This document shows, piece by piece, positions 7,979 to 15,706 of a stretch of DNA of 64,000 nt (position 1 is its first letter; every line of letters starts with the position of its first letter). Made by a program: the position numbers and the translations under genes. Under the pieces are notes generated by a model that did not search any database, had not been told where the DNA came from, and saw only the letters and a list, made by a program, of their open reading frames with translations. The DNA comes from Mycolicibacterium sp. P1-18. GTDB lineage: Bacteria; Actinomycetota; Actinomycetes; Mycobacteriales; Mycobacteriaceae. The DNA lies in contig NZ_NPKR01000019.1 in the NCBI RefSeq assembly GCF_008329535.1, positions 1 to 64,000 of the forward strand. Direction: 5' to 3'.

Positions 7979-9106
7979 ATGTATTCACAGCCATTGGCCG
8001 ACGCCATCGCCGAGGCCGAGAAGCTAGTCGCCGCTGCGCCGTTCATCGAATCGGAGGCCGATCTGCTGGAGGGCCTCCAGTACCTCGCGGGCTGCATCTC
8101 CGGCTGCACCCACGTCGCATTCGACTACGACCGCGACCATCCGTTCCTGCACAGCGGCACCGGGCCCTTCACCAAGATGGGTCTCGACAACCCCGACACC
8201 ATGTACTTCGGCACCCGGGTCCAACCCGGCCACGAATACGTCGTCACCGGCACGCGCGGCACCACCACCGACGTCAGCTTCCAGCTGCTGGGCGGGGAGT
8301 ACACCGACTCGGAGGTTCCCGACAGCGAAACCGCCTTCGACGACCGCAAACTCGACATCGCCGACGACGGCACGTTCGAGTGGCGGTTCACCCCGAAGAC
8401 ACCGGCCCAGTTGGTCATTCGCGAGGTGTACAACGACTGGTCCGCCCGGCGCGGAAGCTTCGCCATCGCCCGCACCGACACCGACGGCACGGCGCCACCG
8501 CCGTTGACGAAAGAACTGATCGAGAAGCGTTACGCCGTCGCGGGCAAGCAGCTGGTGCAACGCGTGAAGACGTGGTTGCAGTTTCCGCAGTGGTTCTACA
8601 CCGACGCCCCGGCCAACACGATGGTCTCGCCGAGGCTGACCCCGGGCGGCCTGGCCACGCAGTACTCCTCGGCGGGCCAGTTCGACCTCGCCGAGGACCA
8701 GGCACTCGTCATCACGTTGCCCGTCACCGACGCGCCCTACCTTGGCTTCCAACTCGGCAGTCTCTGGTACATCTCACTGGACTACATCAACCACCAGACC
8801 TCGCTGAATGGCACTCAGGCGCAGGCGGATCCGGACGGCAAGATCCGGATCGTGGTTGCCGACCGCAACCCCGGCGTGACCAATTGGGTGGAGACGCTCG
8901 GCCATCGCAAGGGGTACCTGCAGTTCCGTTGGCAGCGGGTGTCCCGAGAGCTGACCGAGGCCGACGGTCCGACCGTCGAGCTGGTCGGCGTCGACGACGT
9001 GGCCGGTGCGCTGCCGTACTACGAGTCCAACGAGATCTCCGACGACGACTGGCGGGCGCGGATTGCGCTTCGGCAGAGGCAAATTGGCGAAAGAATGGTG
9101 GGATAG
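7979..9106 (+). CDS. DUF1214-domain protein (Rv3531c-like)
   Basis: A 375-aa soluble protein. The start ATG at 7979 is chosen because AGGGGAGG lies about 10 bases upstream; the frame is open further upstream but across the operators. The C-terminal part (about 220-330, with GGLATQYSSAGQFDLAED and LGFQLGSLWYISLDY) fits the DUF1214 fold. No catalytic residues can be assigned. It is first in an operon with an SDR (3-bp gap) and a sulfotransferase-like gene, the same order as Rv3531c-Rv3530c-Rv3529c, so a role in sterol metabolism is likely. It is under KstR and possibly IclR-type control. Confidence 0.75.
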   Translation: MYSQPLADAIAEAEKLVAAAPFIESEADLLEGLQYLAGCISGCTHVAFDYDRDHPFLHSGTGPFTKMGLDNPDTMYFGTRVQPGHEYVVTGTRGTTTDVSFQLLGGEYTDSEVPDSETAFDDRKLDIADDGTFEWRFTPKTPAQLVIREVYNDWSARRGSFAIARTDTDGTAPPPLTKELIEKRYAVAGKQLVQRVKTWLQFPQWFYTDAPANTMVSPRLTPGGLATQYSSAGQFDLAEDQALVITLPVTDAPYLGFQLGSLWYISLDYINHQTSLNGTQAQADPDGKIRIVVADRNPGVTNWVETLGHRKGYLQFRWQRVSRELTEADGPTVELVGVDDVAGALPYYESNEISDDDWRARIALRQRQIGERMVG

Positions 9107-9109
9107 CAG

Positions 9110-9892
9110 ATGACCGGACTCTTGGAGGGCAAGGTCGTCGTGATCAGCGGCGTCGGCCCGGCCCTGGGAACGACGCTTGCCAGGCGGTGTGCCGAGCAGG
9201 GTGCCGACCTGGTGCTGGCCGCCCGCACCGTCGAGCGGCTGGAGGACGTCGCCAAGCAGGTGACCGACCTCGGTCGCAGAGCCCTGTCGGTAGGCACCGA
9301 CATCACCGACGAGGCGCAGGTGGCCAATCTCGTCGAGGAGTCACTCAAGGCGTATGGCAAGGTCGACGTGTTGGTCAACAACGCATTTCGAGTTCCCTCG
9401 ATGCGCCCGTTGGCCAACACCACCTTCGAACACATGCGCGACGCAATCGAGCTGACGGTGTTCGGCGCCCTGCGCATGATCCAGGGCTTCACGCCGGCGC
9501 TGGCCGAGGCGAACGGGTCGATCGTCAACGTGAACTCGATGGTGGTTCGCCATTCGCAGGCCAAGTACGGCGCGTACAAGATGGCGAAGTCGGCGCTGCT
9601 GGCGATGTCGCAGTCCCTGGCCACCGAGCTGGGTGAGGACGGTATCCGCGTCAACTCCGTACTGCCGGGCTACATCTGGGGTGGAACGTTGAAGAGCTAC
9701 TTCGAACATCAAGCTGGCAAGTACGGCACCAGCGTCGACGACATCTACAAGGCGGCGGCGGTCAACAGCGACCTCAAGCGGCTGCCCACCGAGGACGAGG
9801 TGGCCTCGGCGATCCTGTTCATGGCGAGCGATCTGTCCAGCGGCATCACCGGGCAGGCGCTGGACGTCAACTGCGGAGAGTACAAGGCATGA
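9110..9892 (+). CDS. Short-chain dehydrogenase/reductase (Rv3530c-like)
   Basis: A 260-aa SDR with the Rossmann motif ISGVGPALGTTLA near residues 12-24 (a GxGPALG variant of the usual TGxxxGxG), VLVNNAF near 85-91, and the YxxxK catalytic pair in YGAYKMAKS (about 148-156). The C-terminus GITGQALDVNCGEYKA is typical of classical SDRs. It presumably oxidises or reduces a hydroxyl/keto group on a sterol-derived substrate with NAD(P). The stop overlaps the sulfotransferase start by 4 bp (ATGA). Substrate unknown. Confidence 0.85.
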   Translation: MTGLLEGKVVVISGVGPALGTTLARRCAEQGADLVLAARTVERLEDVAKQVTDLGRRALSVGTDITDEAQVANLVEESLKAYGKVDVLVNNAFRVPSMRPLANTTFEHMRDAIELTVFGALRMIQGFTPALAEANGSIVNVNSMVVRHSQAKYGAYKMAKSALLAMSQSLATELGEDGIRVNSVLPGYIWGGTLKSYFEHQAGKYGTSVDDIYKAAAVNSDLKRLPTEDEVASAILFMASDLSSGITGQALDVNCGEYKA

Positions 9893-11028
9893 GGACCAAC
9901 GTAGGCACCGTCGACGACCTGCACGCCTCGGCGGTGAAGGCTTGTGGGCTCGACGACTTCGGCGTGGACGACGACAACTACCGCGAGGCGCTCGGGGTGC
10001 TGCTCGACTCGTTCGGCCGCGACGCCGAGCTCACCGAGTTCGGCAGCAAGATGCAACGGTTCTTCGTCCGCAACGCCCTTGTTGCGCGGCTGGTCTCGGA
10101 GGCGGCGTTCAAGCAGTACCCGCAGCACGTGGACGTGCCGATCGAGCGGCCGATCTTCGTCACCGGCCTGCCGCGCACCGGCACCACCGCCATTCACCGA
10201 CTGCTCACCGCCGACCCCGCCCACCAGGGGCTCGAGCTGTGGTTGGCGGAGTTCCCGCAGCCGCGGCCGCCGCGGGACACCTGGGTGCAGAACCCGGTGT
10301 TCCAGCGGATCGACGCGCAGTTCAGCAAGGCGCACGAGGAGAACCCCGACTACACCGGGTTGCACTACATGACCGCCGACGAGGTGGAGGAGTGCTGGCA
10401 GCTGCTGCGCCAGTCGCTGCATTCGGTGTCCTATGAGACGCTGGCGCACGTGCCGACCTACTCGCGGTGGCTGTCGCAGCAGGATTGGACCAAACCCTAT
10501 GCGCGACATCGTAAGAACCTGCAGTTGATCGGGCTGAACGATCCCGGGAAGCGGTGGGTGCTGAAGAACCCCAGCCACCTGTTCGCCCTCGACGCATTGT
10601 TCGCCACCTACCCCGACGCGCTCGTGGTGCAGTGCCACCGGCCCGCCGAGACCATCATGGCGTCGATGTGTTCGCTGGCCCAGCACACCACCGAGGGCTG
10701 GTCCAGCGTCTTCACCAGTGACGTCATCGGGCAGGACTCGCTGGAGACCTGGTCGCGCGGTCTCGAACTGTTCAACGCCGAGCGGGCCAAGCACGACCCG
10801 GCACAGTTCTACGACCTGGACTACTTCGAGTTCATCAAGAACCCGATCCCGGTGGTCGAAAAGGTCTACCAGCAGTTCGGCATCGACTTCACCGATGCCG
10901 CCCGCGAATCGATGACGACGATGCACGCGGAGAGCCAGAAGGGGCCGCGCGCGCCCAAGCACACCTACTCGCTCGCCGACTACGGGCTGACCGACGAACA
11001 GGTCAGGGAGCGCTTCGCGGGGTTGTGA
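9889..11028 (+). CDS. Sulfotransferase-family protein (Rv3529c-like)
   Basis: A 379-aa protein of the mycobacterial Sulfotransfer_3 type. The PAPS 5'-phosphosulfate loop is FVTGLPRTGTTAIHRLL (about 87-103), and the 3'-phosphate region is around VVQCHRPAETIMASM (about 246-260). Such proteins are predicted to move sulfate from PAPS to a hydroxyl; a steroid acceptor is plausible from the operon. M. tuberculosis keeps the same gene order with the SDR and DUF1214 genes. It ends the KstR-controlled trio. A weak stem (GGGCG/CGCCC) lies in the 59-bp gap before the next gene but has no T-tract, so it is not called as a terminator. Confidence 0.82.
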   Translation: MRTNVGTVDDLHASAVKACGLDDFGVDDDNYREALGVLLDSFGRDAELTEFGSKMQRFFVRNALVARLVSEAAFKQYPQHVDVPIERPIFVTGLPRTGTTAIHRLLTADPAHQGLELWLAEFPQPRPPRDTWVQNPVFQRIDAQFSKAHEENPDYTGLHYMTADEVEECWQLLRQSLHSVSYETLAHVPTYSRWLSQQDWTKPYARHRKNLQLIGLNDPGKRWVLKNPSHLFALDALFATYPDALVVQCHRPAETIMASMCSLAQHTTEGWSSVFTSDVIGQDSLETWSRGLELFNAERAKHDPAQFYDLDYFEFIKNPIPVVEKVYQQFGIDFTDAARESMTTMHAESQKGPRAPKHTYSLADYGLTDEQVRERFAGL

Positions 11029-11087
11029 CCCGAATATCCGTCATTCACCCGATGGTCGTGGGGCGTCCCGCGCCCTAGCGTTGGTGC

Positions 11088-11531
11088 ATGATCCCCATCC
11101 CGCGAGACGACGCCACCCGGCGACGGATGATCGACGAGGTGCAGGCGAGCGTCGAGGACATGCGCGGCGTGGCCGGTTTCTCCGTCCTGCGCACCGAAGC
11201 CCCGGGAAGCGCGATCGGCGTGCACGGCGGCATTCAGGACGATGTCGTCCTCGACAAGGTGCTGACCAGGATGCGGATGCAGCCGACCGGTGCGTTCGGC
11301 GGCAAGCTCGTCATCGTCTGCACGAAGATCGAGCAGGAGTGGCGCATCGCGCGGTTGTCCGGAATCCGGGGCGTGGCACCTAGCTTCGCCGACGACCGGG
11401 TCTTCACCGACGAGCAGGACGCGCAGGCGGCGATCCTCGAGATGCGATTCGAGCAGTATCCCGCCGAGGACGGCATGCCCGAACACTGCACGCCGGCGTG
11501 GAAGTCGCGTGGGGAGAACTGGGGAGCGTGA
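11088..11531 (+). CDS. Small protein preceding dimethylformamidase-like subunit
   Basis: A 147-aa soluble protein I do not recognise from sequence alone. It has a charged helical N-terminus, a central segment GGKLVIVCTKIEQEW and a C-terminal TDEQDAQAAILEMRFEQYP. Its stop overlaps the GTG of the next gene by 4 bp, so the two products are made together. Paracoccus-type N,N-dimethylformamidase is built from a small subunit of about 130 aa and a large one of about 760 aa encoded side by side. Size and position fit a small-subunit role, but no residue-level match was established. First gene of the accessory island. Confidence 0.55.
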   Translation: MIPIPRDDATRRRMIDEVQASVEDMRGVAGFSVLRTEAPGSAIGVHGGIQDDVVLDKVLTRMRMQPTGAFGGKLVIVCTKIEQEWRIARLSGIRGVAPSFADDRVFTDEQDAQAAILEMRFEQYPAEDGMPEHCTPAWKSRGENWGA

Positions 11532-13939
11532 CGAGCCTCTACCCGCCGATGCTGCGGTTGACCGGATACGGCAGCAAGTGGTCGGTCGAGCAGGGGGACA
11601 CCGTCGACTTCCACGTCAGCTGTGACGGCCCGACGACCTACCGTGCCGAGATGGTGAAGCTGATCCACGGTGACACCAACCCCAGGGGGCCGGGCTTCAA
11701 GGAGGAGGCCGTCGAATCCGCGGCCAACGGAAGCTATCCCGGACGCGCCCAGGTGATCCACGCCGGCAGCTACGCCATGGTGGCGGACCGACGTCCACTG
11801 CGCGTCGACGACTTCACGCTGCAGTGCTGGATCTGGCCGACGATGCCCACCAAGGTCGACGGGTACTGGGCGCCGGGTCCGCAGACCATCATGGGCAAGT
11901 GGGCCGACGGAGTGGGGTACGGCCTGTTCCTCACCGAGGACGGCCGGGTCAGCCTGCGCGTCGACGGACACACGCTGACGTCCGCCGACCCGGTGCGCGA
12001 CCGCGCCTGGCACTTCGTCGCCGCCACCTACGACGCCGCCACCGGCCGGGCCGTCCTGCACTGCGAACCGCAGATCCGGTATGCGCTGGACCCCGCGCCC
12101 GTACCCGCCGAGGCGACGTTCGGCGGCGCGCCGACCCACACCGACGTGCCGTTCACCTTCGCCGCCCATCCCCACGCCGTCCGGCCCGACCCGGCGTCGC
12201 TCGAACCGGGTGGCTGGCTGATGGCCGACCACTACAACGGCAAGATCGACGCCGCCCGGCTGTGCTCGAGAGCGCTCACCCGACTCGAGATCGAGACGAT
12301 GAAACTCGGTGCCGCACCGGGCATGGACGAGCGACGCAGCATCGGTCCGTCGGCAGATCTCAGCGCGGCCGTGGTCGCGTCGTGGGACTTCGGCCTGGGC
12401 ATCCCGACCCGCACGATCGTCGACCGCGGCCCGTATCGCCTCGACGGCAACCTCGTCGGCGCCCCCGCCCGGGGAATGACGGGACACAACTGGAGCGGCG
12501 CGCACATGCAGTGGACGTCGGCACCGCTCGAGTACGGAGCCATCCACTTCCACGACGACGACGTCGACGATGCCCGCTGGCACGTCGACTTCACGGTCAC
12601 GGTGCCCGAGCAACTGCCGTCGGCGGTCTACGCGATGAAGCTGACGACGACCGACGGCGACGAGGACTACGTCCCGTTCATCGTGCGACCCCCGCTGGGC
12701 AGACCGCAGGCCAAGATTGCCGTGATCATGTCGACGATCGACTACATGGCCTACGCGAACGAGCACCAGGCGAGCAACTTCGGCAGCCTCGAGGCGCTGG
12801 TCTACCGCACGCCGATCATGGCGCCCGCCAACGTGTTTCTGAGCGTGCACCGCGAGTACGGCTACTCGATGTACGACACGCACGGCGACGGGTCCGGCGT
12901 GCACGTCTCGTCGCGGCTGCGACCGATACTGAACTTCCGGCCGAAGTGCGACTCCGTCATCACCCAGGCTCCGTGGCAGTTCAACGCCGACCTGCACCTG
13001 ATCGACTGGCTCACCGAAATGCGCTACGAGTTCGACGTGCTCACCGACGAGGATGTCAGCTACGACGGTCTGGAACGCCTCGAGGGCTACAACGTCGTGC
13101 TGACCGGATCGCACCCGGAACACAAGGACGGCCCCTATCTCGACGCCGTCCACGCCTACAAGGAACGCGGTGGCCGACTCGTGTACCTGGGCGGTGACGG
13201 CTTCTACTGGCGGCACACCTTCCATCCCGGCTACGGCAGGGGTGAGCTCACGGAGATGCGCCGCTGCGAGTCCGGCATCCGGCCCTGGCAGGCGCAACCC
13301 GGCGAGTACCACCACCAGAGCGACGGCCGGCTCGGCGGAATGTGGCGGTTCCTCGGACGCGACATGGCGGCAGTCAGCGGAACATCGATGGTGGCACAGG
13401 GTTTTGACGTGTCGACGTACTTCAAGCGCACCGAGGAGAGTCTTGATCCCCGGGTGGCGTGGGCCTTCGAGGGCATCGACTACGACGAGCGGCTCGGCGA
13501 CTTCGGGCTCGTGGGCGGCGGCGCTGCCGGCGCCGAACTCGACCACGTCGACACGACGCTGGGGTCCCCGCCGCACACGATGTTGGTCGCCACGTCGGCG
13601 GGCCTGCACACCGACGCCTACCTCACCGTCACCGAGCTGATCCTCACCAACGCCCCAGGCTTCACCGGCACGCAGCACCCGAGAATCCGCGCCGACATGG
13701 CCTTCCACGAGACGCCGAACGGCGGCGCAGTGTGGTCGTTCAGCTCGATTTCATACTGCGGCAGCCTGTCTCACAACGGCTACCGCAACAACATCTCGAA
13801 GCTCACCGCGAACGTCCTCGACCACTTCGCCGTCGACGGGCCGCTGCCGTCACCGGATCCCGCCGAGGTGCGGCCCCGGGGCAGGTTCGAGTCGACTCCC
13901 ACGCTCAACTACCACCTGCCGGAGGACGTCGTCCCGTGA
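11528..13939 (+). CDS. N,N-dimethylformamidase large-subunit-like amidohydrolase
   Basis: An 803-aa protein read from GTG 11528, which overlaps the upstream stop; an ATG 10 codons earlier is in frame but inside the previous gene. The N-terminal third has a LamG-like jelly-roll pattern (FTLQCWIWPT near 96-105, WHFVAATYDA at 161-170, YNGKIDAARLCSRAL at 236-250). The C-terminal half resembles the catalytic region of dimethylformamidase, an unusual mononuclear iron enzyme with a 2-Tyr-1-carboxylate centre. Candidate ligands are Y409 (IDYMAYAN), Y449 (GYSMYDTHGDGSG) and E531 (GSHPEHKDG). Dimethylformamidase hydrolyses a tertiary amide to dimethylamine and formate; the substrate here may differ. 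The 3' end overlaps the Rieske-like gene by 4 bp. Confidence 0.82.
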   Translation: MTSLYPPMLRLTGYGSKWSVEQGDTVDFHVSCDGPTTYRAEMVKLIHGDTNPRGPGFKEEAVESAANGSYPGRAQVIHAGSYAMVADRRPLRVDDFTLQCWIWPTMPTKVDGYWAPGPQTIMGKWADGVGYGLFLTEDGRVSLRVDGHTLTSADPVRDRAWHFVAATYDAATGRAVLHCEPQIRYALDPAPVPAEATFGGAPTHTDVPFTFAAHPHAVRPDPASLEPGGWLMADHYNGKIDAARLCSRALTRLEIETMKLGAAPGMDERRSIGPSADLSAAVVASWDFGLGIPTRTIVDRGPYRLDGNLVGAPARGMTGHNWSGAHMQWTSAPLEYGAIHFHDDDVDDARWHVDFTVTVPEQLPSAVYAMKLTTTDGDEDYVPFIVRPPLGRPQAKIAVIMSTIDYMAYANEHQASNFGSLEALVYRTPIMAPANVFLSVHREYGYSMYDTHGDGSGVHVSSRLRPILNFRPKCDSVITQAPWQFNADLHLIDWLTEMRYEFDVLTDEDVSYDGLERLEGYNVVLTGSHPEHKDGPYLDAVHAYKERGGRLVYLGGDGFYWRHTFHPGYGRGELTEMRRCESGIRPWQAQPGEYHHQSDGRLGGMWRFLGRDMAAVSGTSMVAQGFDVSTYFKRTEESLDPRVAWAFEGIDYDERLGDFGLVGGGAAGAELDHVDTTLGSPPHTMLVATSAGLHTDAYLTVTELILTNAPGFTGTQHPRIRADMAFHETPNGGAVWSFSSISYCGSLSHNGYRNNISKLTANVLDHFAVDGPLPSPDPAEVRPRGRFESTPTLNYHLPEDVVP

Positions 13940-14682
13940 CGTCGGCCCGGCCGCTGAACCTCCTGACACCGTCGGCCAGCGGCAGGCACCCGTCCGCGGA
14001 CACCCGCGACTGGACCGACACGTGGGTATGCGTGGGCGCCGCCGAGCAGCTGACCGAGACCGGCGCGGTGCTGCCCGCGACCATCGGCTATCACGCCGTC
14101 CACGTGCGGCGGACCACCGACGGTCTGGTCGCCGCGGTCAACGCGCGGCCGTTCGGTGGCTGCGCGTCCATCCCCGTGCACTGCGGGAGCACGCGCAATA
14201 CGAGGTGCCCCCACCTGGCCTGTGCCTTCAGCGCCGACGGCGGGGTACTCGACGGCACCAACGATCCCGACGGGGCGGCCCGCGCGGAGTTCGTCGGCGA
14301 CGGTCGGCGCACCGTCGTCCTGCCGTTGGTGCAGTGGAGCTCCCTGTTGTTCGTCACCGTGACGTTGGGCCCGGCTGCTCCGCACCCGTTGGCGGACGTG
14401 CCAGCCCCACTCCCGACCACGGCCGTTGGCAGCGCGGTACTGCCCGGCAGCTGGTTGACCACGCCGTCGCGGGTTACGTCGGCTCTGGCCGACACCATCG
14501 GCGGCGCCGTCGTCGAGGTCGCGCCGAACCTGTCCCTACTCCAGCACGGCAGTCGCCGCGCGCTCGCCGTCTTCAGCAGCCCGGCGGGACGGAACCGCAG
14601 CACGGTGACGTGGACGCACCTGGGCCCCGCGCCAGCGGTCGACGTGGCCGCGGCGCTGTGGGGCACGTCACCCATGTCTTAA
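13936..14682 (+). CDS. Degenerate Rieske oxygenase-like protein
   Basis: A 248-aa protein read from GTG 13936, which overlaps the previous stop. Residues 25-110 follow the N-terminal domain of Rieske ring-hydroxylating oxygenases: DWTDTWVCVGA, HAVHVRRTTDGLVAAVNA, then CPHLACAFSADGG. The cluster ligands are mostly gone. The usual CxH is replaced by R71-P-F73, and the usual CxxH reads C91-P-H-L94. Four cysteines remain close together (C76, C83, C91, C96) and might bind a different metal or form disulfides. The rest (about 110-248) resembles no domain I know. Fused by overlap to the dimethylformamidase-like gene, it is probably an accessory or structural partner rather than a redox oxygenase. 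Confidence 0.55.
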   Translation: MTSARPLNLLTPSASGRHPSADTRDWTDTWVCVGAAEQLTETGAVLPATIGYHAVHVRRTTDGLVAAVNARPFGGCASIPVHCGSTRNTRCPHLACAFSADGGVLDGTNDPDGAARAEFVGDGRRTVVLPLVQWSSLLFVTVTLGPAAPHPLADVPAPLPTTAVGSAVLPGSWLTTPSRVTSALADTIGGAVVEVAPNLSLLQHGSRRALAVFSSPAGRNRSTVTWTHLGPAPAVDVAAALWGTSPMS

Positions 14683-14766
14683 CGAAGCGGAAACAGGCTC
14701 TGAACCTCAGCGTCGCCCGCGTTTGGTGGACTGTCGGGGACGAGACCCCCGCGGACGGAGAACGAC

Positions 14767-15501
14767 GTGACGACCCTCGACGAAACGCGTGACATCGCGT
14801 CGATCGCGGCCGACATGGGCTCCAACGACACCTCGGTACGGGTGCGTGGGGCCGTCGACTTCCTGCGTGTCGAGGCGCGTTGCGACACGTTCCTGCTGGC
14901 GTACAAGACACCCGGCGCGAAGGGCTTCAGCCTCGTCAAGTCCGTCGGCTACTCGGACTCGGTGGCCGGATACCTGTCGTCGGACATTCAGGCCAAGCCC
15001 GAATTCGTACGCCAGTTCTCCGATTACAGCCGGATCTGGGACTGGGACGACGTCCCGGAGTTCGCGGACTCCTACAGTGGCGCCTCGGTGCTCAGGCCGG
15101 AGGGCTTCACCAACGGCTTCCTGATGGTGCTGCACGACGACGCGGGTGACATCGTTGGCATGTGCCAAGGCAACATGGCCGCACCGGAATTCACGGACCG
15201 CAGTCGCAGCATCGTCGAGGGCGGGCGTCCCTTGTTCACCAAGTACGTCGACCGGATGCGCGCGAAGGCCTGCGCCCGGCTCACGCCACGCGAACAGGAG
15301 ATCCTCGCCCTGCTGCGGGGCGGCCTGTCCAACGGCGAGATCAGCCAGCGCCTGTTCCTGTCACCGCGTACCGTCGGCACCCACGTCGAGCGCGTCCTGC
15401 GCAAGCTCGGCGTGGCGAACCGCGTCGCCGCCGCCGTCCACGCAACCGAATTCGAGCTCGTGAACCAGGCCGTCGCGCCAAGCCGCGCCGCCGGTTTCTG
15501 A
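14767..15501 (+). CDS. LuxR-type transcriptional regulator
   Basis: A 244-aa regulator with a C-terminal LuxR/GerE helix-turn-helix (about 175-232: LTPREQEILALLRGGLSN, LFLSPRTVGTHVERVLRKLG). The N-terminal about 160 residues look like a small-molecule sensor of GAF/PAS type (FLLAYKTPGAKGF, GFLMVLHDDAGDIVG). Start GTG at 14767 follows CGGAGAAC. It sits between the dimethylformamidase-like genes and the ABC transporter operon, all on the same strand, which makes it the likely local activator of the island. No phospho-receiver domain is present, so it is not a two-component response regulator. Confidence 0.82.
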   Translation: MTTLDETRDIASIAADMGSNDTSVRVRGAVDFLRVEARCDTFLLAYKTPGAKGFSLVKSVGYSDSVAGYLSSDIQAKPEFVRQFSDYSRIWDWDDVPEFADSYSGASVLRPEGFTNGFLMVLHDDAGDIVGMCQGNMAAPEFTDRSRSIVEGGRPLFTKYVDRMRAKACARLTPREQEILALLRGGLSNGEISQRLFLSPRTVGTHVERVLRKLGVANRVAAAVHATEFELVNQAVAPSRAAGF

Positions 15502-15706
15502 ATCACGCGCCGCCCCGGTTCGGCTCCTGTCGCATCGCCATGCGCAAAGCAATTGCACCGCAACGGCATTGAGAAAATCGCCGATATACGTCGGATGACG
15601 GATACCGCCGTCGCCGTCTCGTTCCTACGGTTGTCGTAGGCACTACCGGACATCATCGCGCGCCGTGGCGCGGTGTGAGACGACCGAAAGCTCGGAGGAT
15701 CCACGG
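15502..15706. promoter_or_regulatory. Intergenic region upstream of the ABC operon with inverted repeats
   Basis: This 205-bp gap holds the presumed promoter of the ABC/amidase/urease genes. Two inverted repeats are visible: CCTACG-GTTGT-CGTAGG at 15624-15640 and CGCGCC-GT-GGCGCG at 15659-15672. The first is a reasonable candidate for the LuxR-type regulator's binding site. A ribosome site GGAGGA (15694-15699) precedes ATG 15707. I found no convincing -35/-10 pair and no riboswitch-like fold. Confidence 0.4.

Noticed and set aside
11029..11087. GGGCG/CGCCC stem after the sulfotransferase gene as a terminator.
   Set aside because: The stem is only 5 bp and has no T-tract; similar stems are frequent by chance at this GC content.
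11234..13708. An 824-codon minus-strand frame over the dimethylformamidase-like gene, and a similar 831-codon plus-strand frame over fadD17-fadE27 (44930-47425).
   Set aside because: Both are shadow frames created by third-position GC bias; the genes on the opposite strand have clear families.
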